A DNA stretch of 42,404 nt from Nocardia shimofusensis NBRC 100134 (GCF_001613125.1 NZ_BDBT01000037.1:1-42404); one strand, 5' to 3'. Shown: positions 1 to 8,229, numbered from the stretch's first letter. Notes: generated by a model not told the origin, from the sequence alone. Numbers and translations: made by a program.

Positions 1-187
1 AAGCTCGAGTGCGCTCGAGGTCAACGCCGTCGCCGTCGGCGGGACAGTGACACCAGCTAAGGCCACCACATCGGGTGGTCGGGCGGAGATCACGACGCCG
101 ATCACGAGCCACGACCGAGAGGGCGTGGCGGCAACTGGTCAGGAATCGAGAAGCACCGGGTATCGACCGGCGCATAACGTCATCGGT

Positions 188-820
188 ATGAACATCATCG
201 CAGATCAGGCCACTGTCGAGTCCGTCATTCTGGAGGTCGGCGACCCCGCCGCCGCGCGGGCCTTCTACGACGCCGCGTTCGGTCTGGGCGACAAGGTGCG
301 TGTGCGCGCCACCGACGCGCCGACGACCGGCTTCCGGGGTTTCGTCCTCTCCTTGGTGGTGTCGCAGCCGAGCACCGTAGACAGTCTCGTCGGCACCGCC
401 GTCTCGGCGGGCGCGACGACGCTCAAGCCCGCCAAGAAGAGTTTCTGGGGTTACAGCGCCGTCGTCCAGGCTCCCGACGGCGCCGTCTGGAAGATCGCGA
501 CATCGGAGAAGAAGGACACCGGTCCGGCGACGCGCGAGGTCGACAACTTCGTCGTGCTGCTCGGCGTCGACAATGTGAAGGCGACCAAGCAGTTCTACGT
601 CGAGCACGGACTGACGGTGGCGAAGAGCTTCGGCAGCAAGTACGTCGAGTTCGCCTCCGCGCCGTCGTCGATCACGCTCGCGCTCTACGGACGGCGCGCG
701 GCGGCCAAGGAGGCCGGGCTGTCGCCGGAGGGCACCGGATCGCATCGGTTGGTTTTCGGTGGCACCGTGGGATCCTTCACCGATCCGGACGGCTACGCGT
801 GGGAGGACGTCCGGTCGTGA
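188..820 (+). CDS. Two-domain VOC/glyoxalase-like protein
   Basis: The 210-residue product has two consecutive VOC (glyoxalase/bleomycin-resistance) half-domains, roughly residues 8-105 and 113-208. Each has the family pattern of an opening beta strand, an ARAFYDAAF or ATKQFYVEH helix, and a closing strand; the second ends in the typical SFTDPDGYAWE. Members of this superfamily are small metal-dependent lyases, isomerases, dioxygenases or binding proteins, and the substrate here cannot be told. ATG 188 was chosen because the domain starts right after it. The frame is open back to 47, but that stretch is Ser/Thr/Arg-rich and unlike coding sequence. No clear ribosome-binding site precedes either start. 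The gene stands alone, convergent with the hydratase gene to its right and separated from it by a 9-bp repeat array. Confidence 0.8.
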   Translation: MNIIADQATVESVILEVGDPAAARAFYDAAFGLGDKVRVRATDAPTTGFRGFVLSLVVSQPSTVDSLVGTAVSAGATTLKPAKKSFWGYSAVVQAPDGAVWKIATSEKKDTGPATREVDNFVVLLGVDNVKATKQFYVEHGLTVAKSFGSKYVEFASAPSSITLALYGRRAAAKEAGLSPEGTGSHRLVFGGTVGSFTDPDGYAWEDVRS

Positions 821-862
821 GCAGAACGCCCGCACCCGGACCGCGGGCGATCGTAGACTCGC

Positions 863-961
863 GTCGCGGCAGTCGCGGCAGTCGCTGCAGTCGCGGCAGT
901 CGCTGCAGTCGCGGCAGTCGCGGCAGTCGCGGCAGTCGCGGCAGTCGCGGCAGTCGCGGTT
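863..961. repeat. 9-bp tandem repeat, ten full copies
   Basis: The unit GTCGCGGCA is repeated without interruption ten times from 863 to 952, followed by a partial copy. Copies 3 and 5 read GTCGCTGCA, which creates PstI-like CTGCAG sites. The array fills most of the 153-bp gap between two convergent genes. Because the unit is a multiple of three, all frames across it are open and encode Arg/Ser/Gln- or Ala/Thr-rich strings; I treat these as artefacts. Confidence 0.95.
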
Positions 962-973
962 CGGCGCGTGAGG

Positions 974-1756
974 TCAGCGGCCGCGCCAGACCGGCGAACG
1001 CCTCTCCAGGAACGCCCGCGTGCCTTCGCTCGCGTCCGTGCTTGTGAAGACCGCACGCTGCCAATACTCCAGCCGCCCAAGCGCTTTCACCGAGTCGGTG
1101 ACCGCCAGGCGCACCAGTTCTTTACAGGCCGCCAGTCCGAGCGGGGCGTTTTCTGCGATGCGCAGCGCGTAGTCCAGCGCCGTGTCGAACACCTTCTCGG
1201 CAGGCGCCACGGCGTTGACCAGTCCCAGTTCGTAGCCGCGCGTGGCGGTGATCGGCGAGCCGGTGAGCGTCAACTCGAGGGCGATGTTCATCGGGATGCG
1301 GGTGCCGAGGGCGGTGCCGCTCCCGCCGGGGAACAGTCCGCGACGGACCTCCGGGAATGCGAAGGTGGCAGTGTCGGCGGCGACGAGGATGTCACCGCCG
1401 AGCAGCAGTTCGAAGCCGCCGCCGAGAGCGGGTCCGTTGGCCGCGGCGACGACGGGGATCCGGAGTTCCCCGCGGGACAGGCGCAGGTAGGCGGCGGCCG
1501 CCGGGTGGTCTTCGTCGAAGGGCTCACCGGATGTGAAGGCACGCAGATCCATTCCGGAACTGAACGCCTGGTCGCCTGCGCCGGTGAGCAGCAGTGCCCG
1601 GATTCCGGGATCGGCTTCGGCGGCCACGGCGGCGGCGCCGATCCCGTGGATCATCGGCACGGTGAGCGCGTTGCGCGCTCGCGGGCGGTTGAGCACGACG
1701 ATGCTCACCGCCTCGTGCCTGCGGATGAGCAGGTCCGGTTCGCCGGTCATCGGCAT
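974..1756 (-). CDS. Enoyl-CoA hydratase/isomerase (crotonase family)
   Basis: About 260 residues, normal for a single-domain crotonase. The N-terminus has the SIVVLNRPRARNAL strand-turn. The oxyanion-hole segments are QAFSSGMDLRAF near residue 65 and NGPALGGGFELLLGGD near residue 110, with FPEVRRGLFPGGSG further on. Crotonases hydrate or isomerise enoyl-CoA in beta-oxidation-like pathways; chain length and substrate are not readable. It is the last gene of a leftward operon, starting 4 bp after the upstream acyl-CoA dehydrogenase stop. Two starts are possible (ATG 1756 or 1750, reading ATG CCG ATG) and neither has a strong ribosome-binding site. With its neighbours it could provide the dehydrogenation and hydration steps for one acyl-CoA. 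Confidence 0.9.
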   Translation of the reverse strand: MPMTGEPDLLIRRHEAVSIVVLNRPRARNALTVPMIHGIGAAAVAAEADPGIRALLLTGAGDQAFSSGMDLRAFTSGEPFDEDHPAAAAYLRLSRGELRIPVVAAANGPALGGGFELLLGGDILVAADTATFAFPEVRRGLFPGGSGTALGTRIPMNIALELTLTGSPITATRGYELGLVNAVAPAEKVFDTALDYALRIAENAPLGLAACKELVRLAVTDSVKALGRLEYWQRAVFTSTDASEGTRAFLERRSPVWRGR

Positions 1757-1760
1757 CCGA

Positions 1761-3005
1761 TCACCGGGCCGAGGCGGAGCGCCCGCGCGGCACCTGGTTG
1801 AACGGCACGTCCTTGTCGTTCGCGTGCTCGCGCGGCATGCCGAGCACCCGTTCGCTGATGACATTGCGCGCCATCTCGGTGCTGCCGCCCGCCAGGCTCC
1901 ATGCCGCGCGGAACAGGTAGTCGGTGCCGATCTCGGCGGTGTCGACGGCGTCGCCGGGGTGATGGGTCGCGGCGGTCGAGCCGGCGATGCGCACCGCCAT
2001 ATCGGTCTGCAGCCAGGCGTTCTCGGCGGTGAACAGGCGGGTGATCGCACCGGCGGACGGGGGTAACGCGCCCTGGCCGATGGCGGCGGAGACATGGGCG
2101 ATGAGCTGGTCGCGGACCACGTTCATGGCCCTGGCCTCGCCGATGTCCTCGCGGGTGCGGGGGTCCTGCCAATGCCCGCCCGCTCGGGCCAAGGTCATCA
2201 GTCGGTCGACTTCGCCGCCCAGGTGGGGGCGGGCGCCACTGGTGAACGGCGAGGTCCCGCCGAGTGCGGCGCGTTCGTGGAACAGCAAGCGGGAGGCGGC
2301 TTCCCAGCCGCCGTCCACCGCGCCGACGACGGCCTCCGCGGACAGGGCGACATCGTCGAAGAACTCTTGGCAGAACTCGGTGGAGCCGGTGACCTGTTTG
2401 ATCCGCTGGACCGTGACGCCCTCGGCATGCACGGGAACCAGGAACAGGGTCAGACCGCGATGCTTGGGCACGTCCCAGTTCGTCCTGGCCAGGCACAGGC
2501 CGTAGTCGGCGGCGTACGCGCCGGAGCTCCAGATCTTGGAGCCGTTGAGAATCCAGCGGTCGCCGTCGCGTTCGGCGCGGGTGGTGAGACCGGCCAGGTC
2601 GGAGCCGCCGTTGGGTTCGGAGAGGAACTGCACCATGATGTGCGCGCCGCGCAGCACTTCGGGCAGGTGGGCGAGCTTCTGTTCCTCGGTGCCGATGTCG
2701 AGCAGGGTCGCCGCGCAGATCGCCAAGGTGGGGACGTTGAGGATCACCGGCATCTCGTAGGGCAGGGATTCCTCGGTGAAGGCGGCCTGATGGGCAGGCG
2801 TGAGGCCGAGGCCGCCGTAGGTTTTCGGAAAGCAGATCCCGGCGAAACCGCCGTCGTGCAGAATACGCTGCAGATGGCGGGCACGGTCCCAGGCTTCTTC
2901 GGTGTCGGTTCTGCCCGCGTCGGCGGGGGCGGGCGGGAGGTTCTCGCGGAGCCAGATCCGGGCGCGGGCGCGGAACTCTTCGACGGGCTCGAGGGCGGTG
3001 GTCAT
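1761..3005 (-). CDS. Acyl-CoA dehydrogenase (FadE family), subunit 1
   Basis: A 414-residue flavoprotein of the acyl-CoA dehydrogenase fold, making the 2,3-enoyl-CoA from an acyl-CoA with FAD as cofactor. Visible landmarks are FPKTYGGLGL near residue 58, the FAD-binding MVQFLSEPNGGSDLAG near residue 150, NGSKIWSSGA after it, and the C-terminal GGSTEMARNVISERVLGMPRE typical of the mycobacterial FadE type. It is followed 4 bp later by the enoyl-CoA hydratase gene and preceded by a second, divergent-sequence dehydrogenase 31 bp upstream. In actinobacteria such adjacent unlike pairs often form alpha2beta2 heterotetramers (the ChsE/FadE pairs of steroid catabolism), so the two probably work together; that is inference. 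The start is ATG 3005. Confidence 0.9.
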   Translation of the reverse strand: MTTALEPVEEFRARARIWLRENLPPAPADAGRTDTEEAWDRARHLQRILHDGGFAGICFPKTYGGLGLTPAHQAAFTEESLPYEMPVILNVPTLAICAATLLDIGTEEQKLAHLPEVLRGAHIMVQFLSEPNGGSDLAGLTTRAERDGDRWILNGSKIWSSGAYAADYGLCLARTNWDVPKHRGLTLFLVPVHAEGVTVQRIKQVTGSTEFCQEFFDDVALSAEAVVGAVDGGWEAASRLLFHERAALGGTSPFTSGARPHLGGEVDRLMTLARAGGHWQDPRTREDIGEARAMNVVRDQLIAHVSAAIGQGALPPSAGAITRLFTAENAWLQTDMAVRIAGSTAATHHPGDAVDTAEIGTDYLFRAAWSLAGGSTEMARNVISERVLGMPREHANDKDVPFNQVPRGRSASAR

Positions 3006-3036
3006 GGGGGTTGTCCTCCGGGGTGTCGGACGCAGG

Positions 3037-4197
3037 TCAAGCGGCGGCGCGGTCGATGAGGTCGGTGATGTGACGGCGGTGCTCCTCGGGGGTGCCGTAC
3101 AGCGCGCGGCCGAGGGTGACCCGGCGCAGAAACAGGTGCAGGTCGTGTTCCCAGGTGACGCCGATGCCGCCGTGCAACTGCACGCAGTCCTGCACGATCA
3201 CCGGAGTCTTCGCGCCCACATAGGATTTCGCGATGCTCACCGCCTCGGCGGCGCCCGGGGCGGCGGCGTCGATCAGCTCGGCCGCGGCGTAGGTGGTGGC
3301 GCGGGAGGCTTCCAGCCAGGTCTTGTTGTCGGCCATCCGGTGCTTGAGGGCCTGATAGGAGGCGAGGGGGCGGCCGAAGGTATAGCGGTCGAGCAGCCAG
3401 GCGAGGGTGGCGGTGAGGGCGCGATCGGTGGCGCCGACGCTCTCGGCGGCAGTGAGGACGGCGGCGGTGCGCAGCTGCGTCCGGACGGCGGCCGCCGCCT
3501 CGTCGCCGACGTGCACGACGGCGTCTTCGGGCAGCAGGACGTCGTCGAAGCTCACCTGGCCGGTGCGGCGGACGAGATCGAGGGTCCAGCCGGGGGAGAC
3601 GGTGACCCCGGCGGCGTCGGCGGGGACGAGCAGCTGGACGGGGCCCTCCGCGCCGAGCGCGCTGACCAGAAAGAGATCGGCCTGACCGGCGGCTTCGACG
3701 CGATCCTTCACGCCGGTGAGCCGGTAGCCGCCGGGGTGGGGTGCGGCGATGGTTCCGGTCAGCGGCACGTCGGCGGCCGAGCCGCAACCGGTGAGAACGT
3801 CGAGTCCCCGCCCCGGTTCGTAGAGCGCCCAGGAGACGATGGCTTCGCCGGACACGATCGCGCCGATGGTCTCCGCGCACCGGTCGGCCGCCGAGGCCAG
3901 CCCGGACAGGGCCGCGCTCGTGGTGATGAACGGGCCGGGGGAGCAGGCGGCGCCGAGCTGCTCGGCGACCAGCGTGAGATCGGTCAGCGGGTGGCCGGAA
4001 ACGCTGCCGCCGCCGAGGGCCTCCGGCGCGAGCGGTGCGGTCCAGCCGAGTTCGGCGGCCCGGCGCCACCACGCGGGATCGAAACCGGCCTCGGTGTCGG
4101 CGAGCGCGCGGACGTTCTCGACAGGGACTGTCCCGGCGAGGAACTCGCGGGTGGTGTCGCGGAACAACCGCTGCTCGGAAGTGAGATCGAGGGTCAT
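3037..4197 (-). CDS. Acyl-CoA dehydrogenase (FadE family), subunit 2
   Basis: A 386-residue acyl-CoA dehydrogenase and the first gene of the leftward operon. It opens with MTLDLTSEQRLFRDTTREF, the usual N-terminal helix. It has DRYTFGRPLASYQALKHRMAD near residue 270 and ends with VQLHGGIGVTWEHDLHLFLRR near residue 345, the signature of the smaller or partner subunits of two-component FadE enzymes. The mid-domain FAD-binding segment is degenerate: WALYEPGRGL replaces the usual SEPxxGSD. That supports a division of labour with the next gene, which keeps the classical segment. Its promoter region is shared with the divergent P450 operon and holds the palindromic operator at 4257-4271. Confidence 0.9.
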   Translation of the reverse strand: MTLDLTSEQRLFRDTTREFLAGTVPVENVRALADTEAGFDPAWWRRAAELGWTAPLAPEALGGGSVSGHPLTDLTLVAEQLGAACSPGPFITTSAALSGLASAADRCAETIGAIVSGEAIVSWALYEPGRGLDVLTGCGSAADVPLTGTIAAPHPGGYRLTGVKDRVEAAGQADLFLVSALGAEGPVQLLVPADAAGVTVSPGWTLDLVRRTGQVSFDDVLLPEDAVVHVGDEAAAAVRTQLRTAAVLTAAESVGATDRALTATLAWLLDRYTFGRPLASYQALKHRMADNKTWLEASRATTYAAAELIDAAAPGAAEAVSIAKSYVGAKTPVIVQDCVQLHGGIGVTWEHDLHLFLRRVTLGRALYGTPEEHRRHITDLIDRAAA

Positions 4198-4240
4198 GGA
4201 ACAGCCTTCCGGAGTTGACGCGCGGGCGGCGGTGTGGAAA

Positions 4241-4272
4241 TCTCATACTCACAGATGAGAGTCATATTCTCA
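4241..4272. promoter_or_regulatory. Operator-like palindromes between the dehydrogenase and P450 operons
   Basis: GAGAGTCATATTCTC at 4257-4271 is a near-perfect palindrome of the form GAGAATNNNATTCTC, extended to TGAGA...TCTCA by the flanking bases. Overlapping it, TCTCAT (4241-4246) and ATGAGA (4255-4260) form a second inverted repeat. The 146-bp gap separates two divergent operons, so one bound regulator could control both. Related palindromes lie at 12536, 20232 and 21874. The size and symmetry suit a TetR-type dimer, but the regulator is not identified. Confidence 0.75.
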
Positions 4273-4343
4273 ACTATGAAAGTCTACCGGCCAGAAACCG
4301 ATAGCCGGGCCGGTGAGCCGGAGAATGTCGAAGGGACCCTCGA

Positions 4344-5642
4344 GTGGCGAACAACTTTCAGGATCTGGACTTCTTCCTCGGGCAGGAGCTGGTCGCCGAT
4401 CCATATCCGTACTTCGACTCGTTGCGTGAACAGTGCCCGGTGCAGCGGGAGAACCATCACGACGTAGTGATGGTGACCGGGTACGAGGAAGCCCTCGAGG
4501 TCTACAACGACGTCGAGCGGTTCTCCTCGTGCATCTCGGTGACCGGGCCGTTCCCCGGCTTCCCGGTCCCGCTGGCCGGCGTCGACAATGTCGACGAGCT
4601 CATCGCCGAGCATCGCGACAAACTGCCGATGAGCGATCAGTTGCCCACCCTCGACCCGCCGACCCACACCGCGCACCGCGCCCTGCTCATGCGACTGATC
4701 ACCCCGAAGCGGCTCAAGGAGAACGAAGAGGCGATGTGGTCGATCGCCGACCGCGTCCTCGACGACTACCTCGCCGCGGGCAAGGGCGATCTGGTCCGCG
4801 ACTTCGCCGGACCCTTCACCCTCTACGTGATCGCCGACCTGCTCGGCGTGCCGCCGGAGGACCAGGAGGAGTTCCTGCACGCCCTGCAGCGTGAGCACCG
4901 CGCGAACAGCAGCGTGGGCAGCACCGAGGGTGAAGACATGCAGCACAACCCGATCGAATTCCTCTACGGCAAGTTCTCCCGCTACATCGAGGAGCGCCGC
5001 CGCGAGCCGCGCGAGGACGTGCTGACCAGCATGGCGGTCGCGACCTTCCCCGACGGTTCGGAGCCGGAGGTGCTCGACGTGGTCCGGGTGGCGGCCAACC
5101 TGTTCTCCGCCGGCCAGGAGACCACCGTGCGGCTGCTCGGCTCGGCCTTCCGCAAGCTCGCCGAGGACCCCGAACTGCAGGCCTACCTGCGGGCGGACAC
5201 CAGCCGGATCCAGAACTTCATCGAGGAGTCGCTGCGCGCGGAAAGCCCGGTGAAGGGAGACTTCCGGTTGGCGAAGGTGGACACCACCGTCGGCGGGGTG
5301 CCGGTGGCGCAGGGCAGCGTCCTCATGGTCGTCAACGGCGCCGCCAATCGCGATCCGCGCCGCTTCACCGAGCCATCCGAATTCGACGCGGCGCGCTCGA
5401 ATGCCCGCTCGCACATCTCGTTCGGCCGCGGCCCGCACACCTGCCCCGGTGCGCCGCTGGCACGGGCCGAAGCCCGCGTCGCCCTCGAACGCTTGCTGGC
5501 CCGTACCAGCGACATCCGTATCGACGAGTCGGTGCACGGTCCCGCCGACGCTCGCGACTTCACTTATCTGCCCACGTTCATCCTGCGCGGGCTGACCAAG
5601 CTGCACCTGGAATTCGATGTGGTAGAGGAGGCGGGCGCATGA
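4344..5642 (+). CDS. Cytochrome P450 monooxygenase
   Basis: A 432-residue soluble bacterial P450 that would hydroxylate an unknown substrate using O2 and electrons from a ferredoxin. All class hallmarks are visible: I-helix AGQETT at 256-261, the K-helix ExxR pair E295/R298, and the haem loop FGRGPHTCPG with the thiolate ligand C367. The N-terminal DPYPYFDSLREQCPV segment is typical of actinobacterial CYPs acting on lipids and terpenoids. The start is GTG 4344, read as MANNF. The stop overlaps the ATG of a ferredoxin gene by 4 nt, so electron donor and oxygenase are translationally coupled. It is related to the second P450 at 33812, with a similar N-terminus and I-helix. The CYP subfamily cannot be assigned by eye. 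Confidence 0.95.
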   Translation: MANNFQDLDFFLGQELVADPYPYFDSLREQCPVQRENHHDVVMVTGYEEALEVYNDVERFSSCISVTGPFPGFPVPLAGVDNVDELIAEHRDKLPMSDQLPTLDPPTHTAHRALLMRLITPKRLKENEEAMWSIADRVLDDYLAAGKGDLVRDFAGPFTLYVIADLLGVPPEDQEEFLHALQREHRANSSVGSTEGEDMQHNPIEFLYGKFSRYIEERRREPREDVLTSMAVATFPDGSEPEVLDVVRVAANLFSAGQETTVRLLGSAFRKLAEDPELQAYLRADTSRIQNFIEESLRAESPVKGDFRLAKVDTTVGGVPVAQGSVLMVVNGAANRDPRRFTEPSEFDAARSNARSHISFGRGPHTCPGAPLARAEARVALERLLARTSDIRIDESVHGPADARDFTYLPTFILRGLTKLHLEFDVVEEAGA

Positions 5643-5827
5643 AGGTGACCGTGGACGCGGATCGGTGCCGGGGGCACGGGGTGTGCGTCACCCTGTGCCC
5701 GCAGGTCTTCGACATCAACGACGATGGGTATGCCGAGGTGCTCGTGGGGGAGGTTCCCGAGCAGTTGGAGAAGGTGGTGGACGAGGCGATCGGGGCGTGC
5801 CCGGAGCGGGCGATCGAAGTGAAGTGA
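5639..5827 (+). CDS. 3Fe-4S ferredoxin, P450 partner
   Basis: A 62-residue ferredoxin. CRGHGVC near residues 10-16 has His where a 4Fe-4S protein would have its second Cys, and ACPERAI at the C-terminus carries the last ligand. This is the usual pattern of the single-cluster 3Fe-4S ferredoxins that feed actinobacterial P450s. An extra Cys follows in VTLCPQVF. It overlaps the P450 upstream (ATGA) and the unknown gene downstream (GTGA), so all three are co-translated. No ferredoxin reductase gene is in the window, so reducing power must come from a reductase encoded elsewhere. Confidence 0.93.
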   Translation: MKVTVDADRCRGHGVCVTLCPQVFDINDDGYAEVLVGEVPEQLEKVVDEAIGACPERAIEVK

Positions 5828-6891
5828 GTCGGATCGATCCACACACTCGGCTGCTCCGGGAATCGGCGGATTCGGGGGAGCTGGGCGCTCTCGCGTTGCT
5901 GGAAGCCGGCTACCTGCACAGTCTCTCGCCCCAGGACACCGCCGAGCTCATCGGCGATCCGGCGCACTGGCGTGGCCGCATCGCGCCGACCGCCTACTGC
6001 ACGCACACCGTCTCGCCGCTGCCGGCCCTCGGCGGCGCGTGGCCGGTGGAGGTCAGCGCCTTCCCGGTCGGTTCCGGCGCCGACCGTGCGGCCGCCGTGG
6101 TGCTGGCGATCCGGCTCTCCGACGGCGCCCTCGCCCTGACCCGCCACGGCTTCCTCACCGGCGAGACCGGCAGCCACTGGAGCTGGATCTCTGTGCGCGG
6201 CGCCCACGGCATGGCCGAATCACTCCGTGCCGCAGGCGAACAGGCGTGGTCGGTGCGGGTGCGCAAGGAAGGGTGGGCCCAGGCGGACGGGCGGACGTCC
6301 GAGGAGATCCGGGTGCCGTCTGCTTACCTCGTTGACGACGAACCGATCGATCGGATGGCCGAGGGAACGGTCGCGGTGCTCGAAGGATTCCGCGCCACCG
6401 TGGAACGTGGCGCACCCCCGCTTGTTCCTGTGCGTCCCGCCGTCGCCGCGTCACTGGTCGGCGTGGCGGGTGCGGAATCGCTCGCCCGTGGTTGCGCACC
6501 CGTTCCCGTGCCGGACGTGTCCGCTCAGCCGGAGCCGGTCGTGGTGGCCGTGTGCGCTCCCGCGTCGATGGCGGCATCGAGCAGACCCAGGTCCACCCCG
6601 AGCTCGGCGGCGAGGGCGCGCGCCACAGCGATGTCCTTGCGGACGAATTCGCCTACCGAGGAGTGGAACTCGGCGACCGACCCCTTGGCGGCGATACCGG
6701 CCACGGCTCGTCCGCCACCGCTGGTGTGCGGAAGCGCCGACAACAACGCGTCTTCGGTGACCCCGAGCGCCCCGGCGAGTCGCACGGCCTCGGCGACCAA
6801 GCCGATCTGGGCGGTGAACAGGGCGTTGTTGACGAGTTTGACGCGCTGGCCGGAGCCGAGTGGGCCGACGTGGACCAGCGGGTCGCCGTAG
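5824..6891 (+). CDS. Unknown protein of the P450-ferredoxin operon; 3' end uncertain
   Basis: Translation starts at GTG 5824, overlapping the ferredoxin stop. The first ~195 residues look like a real globular domain (ELGALALLEAGYLHSL, GFLTGETGSHWSWISVRG, AWSVRVRKEGWAQADG). No family was recognised. From about residue 200 the sequence is Ala/Pro/Val-rich. After 6525 the same frame simply runs antisense to the convergent dehydrogenase gene, giving a stop only at 6891 and a 367-bp tail-to-tail overlap. The last ~120 residues have shadow-frame composition, so the natural stop may have been lost by a small deletion or fusion near 6500, or the gene truly reads through. A role with the P450 is likely only from position. 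Confidence 0.5.
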   Translation: MSRIDPHTRLLRESADSGELGALALLEAGYLHSLSPQDTAELIGDPAHWRGRIAPTAYCTHTVSPLPALGGAWPVEVSAFPVGSGADRAAAVVLAIRLSDGALALTRHGFLTGETGSHWSWISVRGAHGMAESLRAAGEQAWSVRVRKEGWAQADGRTSEEIRVPSAYLVDDEPIDRMAEGTVAVLEGFRATVERGAPPLVPVRPAVAASLVGVAGAESLARGCAPVPVPDVSAQPEPVVVAVCAPASMAASSRPRSTPSSAARARATAMSLRTNSPTEEWNSATDPLAAIPATARPPPLVCGSADNNASSVTPSAPASRTASATKPIWAVNRALLTSLTRWPEPSGPTWTSGSP

Positions 6892-7340
6892 GCCGACACG
6901 ACGGGCCTGGCGAGGGCGACGGCGTGGTCGTCGCCGCCGATCATGACCGTGAGCTCACCTGCGGCGATATTGTGCGGGCCGCCGCTGACGGGTGCGTCGA
7001 CGATGTGGACCCCGGGGGGTGCGGCGTCGGCGAGGGCGGTCGCGGTACCCGGGCTACCGGTGGTGTGCACGATCAGTACCGCCCCGGATTTCAAGGTGCT
7101 CAGCAGCGGGCCGTCGAGGCAGACTTCGCGAACCTGGTCGTCGGTGAAGACACAGACAACGACGGCTTCGGCCTGCCGGGCGACGGTGGCGAGGTCGTCG
7201 ACGGGGGTCGCGCCGAGGTCGGCGAGGGCCGCGCGGGTCTGCCCGGAGCGGGCGAGGACATCGACGTCGTGGCCCGCCGAGAGCAGTCGGGCGACCATGG
7301 GCCGGCCCATCCGGCCCGCGCCGACGAAACCGATACGCAT
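6525..7340 (-). CDS. NAD(P)-dependent beta-hydroxyacid dehydrogenase family protein 1
   Basis: A 271-residue protein of the 3-hydroxyisobutyrate / 6-phosphogluconate dehydrogenase superfamily. It has an N-terminal Rossmann motif GFVGAGRMGRPM, the substrate-binding DAPVSGGPHNIAAGELTVMIGG near residue 115, and VKLVNNALFTAQIG near 165, with the catalytic Lys and following Asn pair. Members oxidise beta-hydroxyacids or reduce semialdehydes and imines; the substrate is not readable. It is the last gene of the leftward operon and lies 70 bp after a paralogue. Its 3' end faces, and may overlap, the unknown gene of the P450 operon. Confidence 0.88.
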   Translation of the reverse strand: MRIGFVGAGRMGRPMVARLLSAGHDVDVLARSGQTRAALADLGATPVDDLATVARQAEAVVVCVFTDDQVREVCLDGPLLSTLKSGAVLIVHTTGSPGTATALADAAPPGVHIVDAPVSGGPHNIAAGELTVMIGGDDHAVALARPVVSAYGDPLVHVGPLGSGQRVKLVNNALFTAQIGLVAEAVRLAGALGVTEDALLSALPHTSGGGRAVAGIAAKGSVAEFHSSVGEFVRKDIAVARALAAELGVDLGLLDAAIDAGAHTATTTGSG

Positions 7341-7410
7341 AACTGCTCCTTCGGACGAACGGGCCCGGCCGAGACTGCGACGGGGAGCCGGCGCGTCGGC
7401 CCGGACCGGC

Positions 7411-8229
7411 TCAGCGGGGGTGGTTCATCATGGCGAGGGTGGCGTCGGCGGTGCGCAGCACGACGCCGGGGTCGGTGCCCGCCTTCTCGGCGAGTTCGGC
7501 GATCAGGCCGACGTCTTTGCGCAGCAGGGTGCCCGCGTGGGCGGCCAGGCGGTCGAGAGTGCCACCGCCGGAGACCACGCGGCCGAGGGCGAAGCTGTTC
7601 GCGGTGCCGTGGCTGATGACCTCACCGAGGCGGTCCGGGCCGATGCCGAGCTGCTCGCCGAGGGCGAGGGTGGCTCGGGAGGTGGCGAGGTTCGCGGTGA
7701 ACAGCAGGTTGTTCAGCAGCTTGGCGGTCTGGCCCGCGCCGACGTCGCCGAGATGGACGACGGGGTCGGCGTAGCTGTCGAAGACCGGGCGGGCCCGCTC
7801 GACCGCTTCGGCGGGACCACCGACCATGACCAGCAGTGTGCCTGCCGCGGCACCCATGCCGCCGCCGCTGACCGGGGCGTCGATGAGCGTGCTGCCCTGG
7901 GCCGCGGTGGTTTCCGCGAGTTCGCGGCAGGTGTCGGGGTGCACGGTGGCGTGCACGGCGACGATCGAGCCCGGCGCGAGCCCGGCGAGCACGCCCTCGG
8001 GGCCGGACAGGACCTGGCGCACGTCGTCGTCGCCGACCACGCAGAGGCAGACCAGATCGGATCGGGCGGCCAGTTCGGCGGGGGTTTCGGCGAAGTCCGC
8101 GCCGGTCCCGGCGAAAGGCTCGAGACTCGCGGGGCGTCGAGCCCACAGAGTGGTCGGGTGACCGGCCTCGATGATGCGCCGCGCCATGGGCCCGCCCTGG
8201 CTGCCCAATCCGATGAATCCGACGCGCAT
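7411..8229 (-). CDS. NAD(P)-dependent beta-hydroxyacid dehydrogenase family protein 2
   Basis: A 272-residue paralogue of the previous gene: Rossmann GFIGLGSQGGPM, DAPVSGGGMGAAAGTLLVMVGG, and AKLLNNLLFTANLA with the catalytic Lys. The Met usually found in GxxxMG is Gln here (GSQGG). ATG 8229 is preferred; it touches the DoxX stop in a TGATG overlap, and a GTG one codon upstream is also possible. The tandem pair suggests either two steps on related substrates or a heteromeric enzyme. Its place beside aldolase-like and aldehyde-handling genes fits oxidation of a short hydroxyacid or semialdehyde, which is inference. Confidence 0.88.
   Translation of the reverse strand: MRVGFIGLGSQGGPMARRIIEAGHPTTLWARRPASLEPFAGTGADFAETPAELAARSDLVCLCVVGDDDVRQVLSGPEGVLAGLAPGSIVAVHATVHPDTCRELAETTAAQGSTLIDAPVSGGGMGAAAGTLLVMVGGPAEAVERARPVFDSYADPVVHLGDVGAGQTAKLLNNLLFTANLATSRATLALGEQLGIGPDRLGEVISHGTANSFALGRVVSGGGTLDRLAAHAGTLLRKDVGLIAELAEKAGTDPGVVLRTADATLAMMNHPR

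Noticed and set aside
1..187. Possible divergent gene start or longer VOC protein at the left edge
   Set aside because: A short hydrophobic leftward frame (IGVVISARPP...) can be read, but it is too short and has no start signal. The in-frame extension of the VOC gene to 47 has non-coding composition.
863..961. CRISPR array
   Set aside because: Units are contiguous 9-mers without spacers, and no cas genes are present.
759..1080. Open frames on both strands across the 9-bp repeat
   Set aside because: The repeat is a multiple of three and free of stops, so frames stay open by chance. The products are pure Arg/Ser/Gln or Ala/Thr strings.
1747..2095. N-terminal extension of the first hydratase into the dehydrogenase gene
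   Set aside because: It lies antisense-free but out of frame inside the upstream gene and is Pro/Arg-rich. The crotonase fold starts at 1756.
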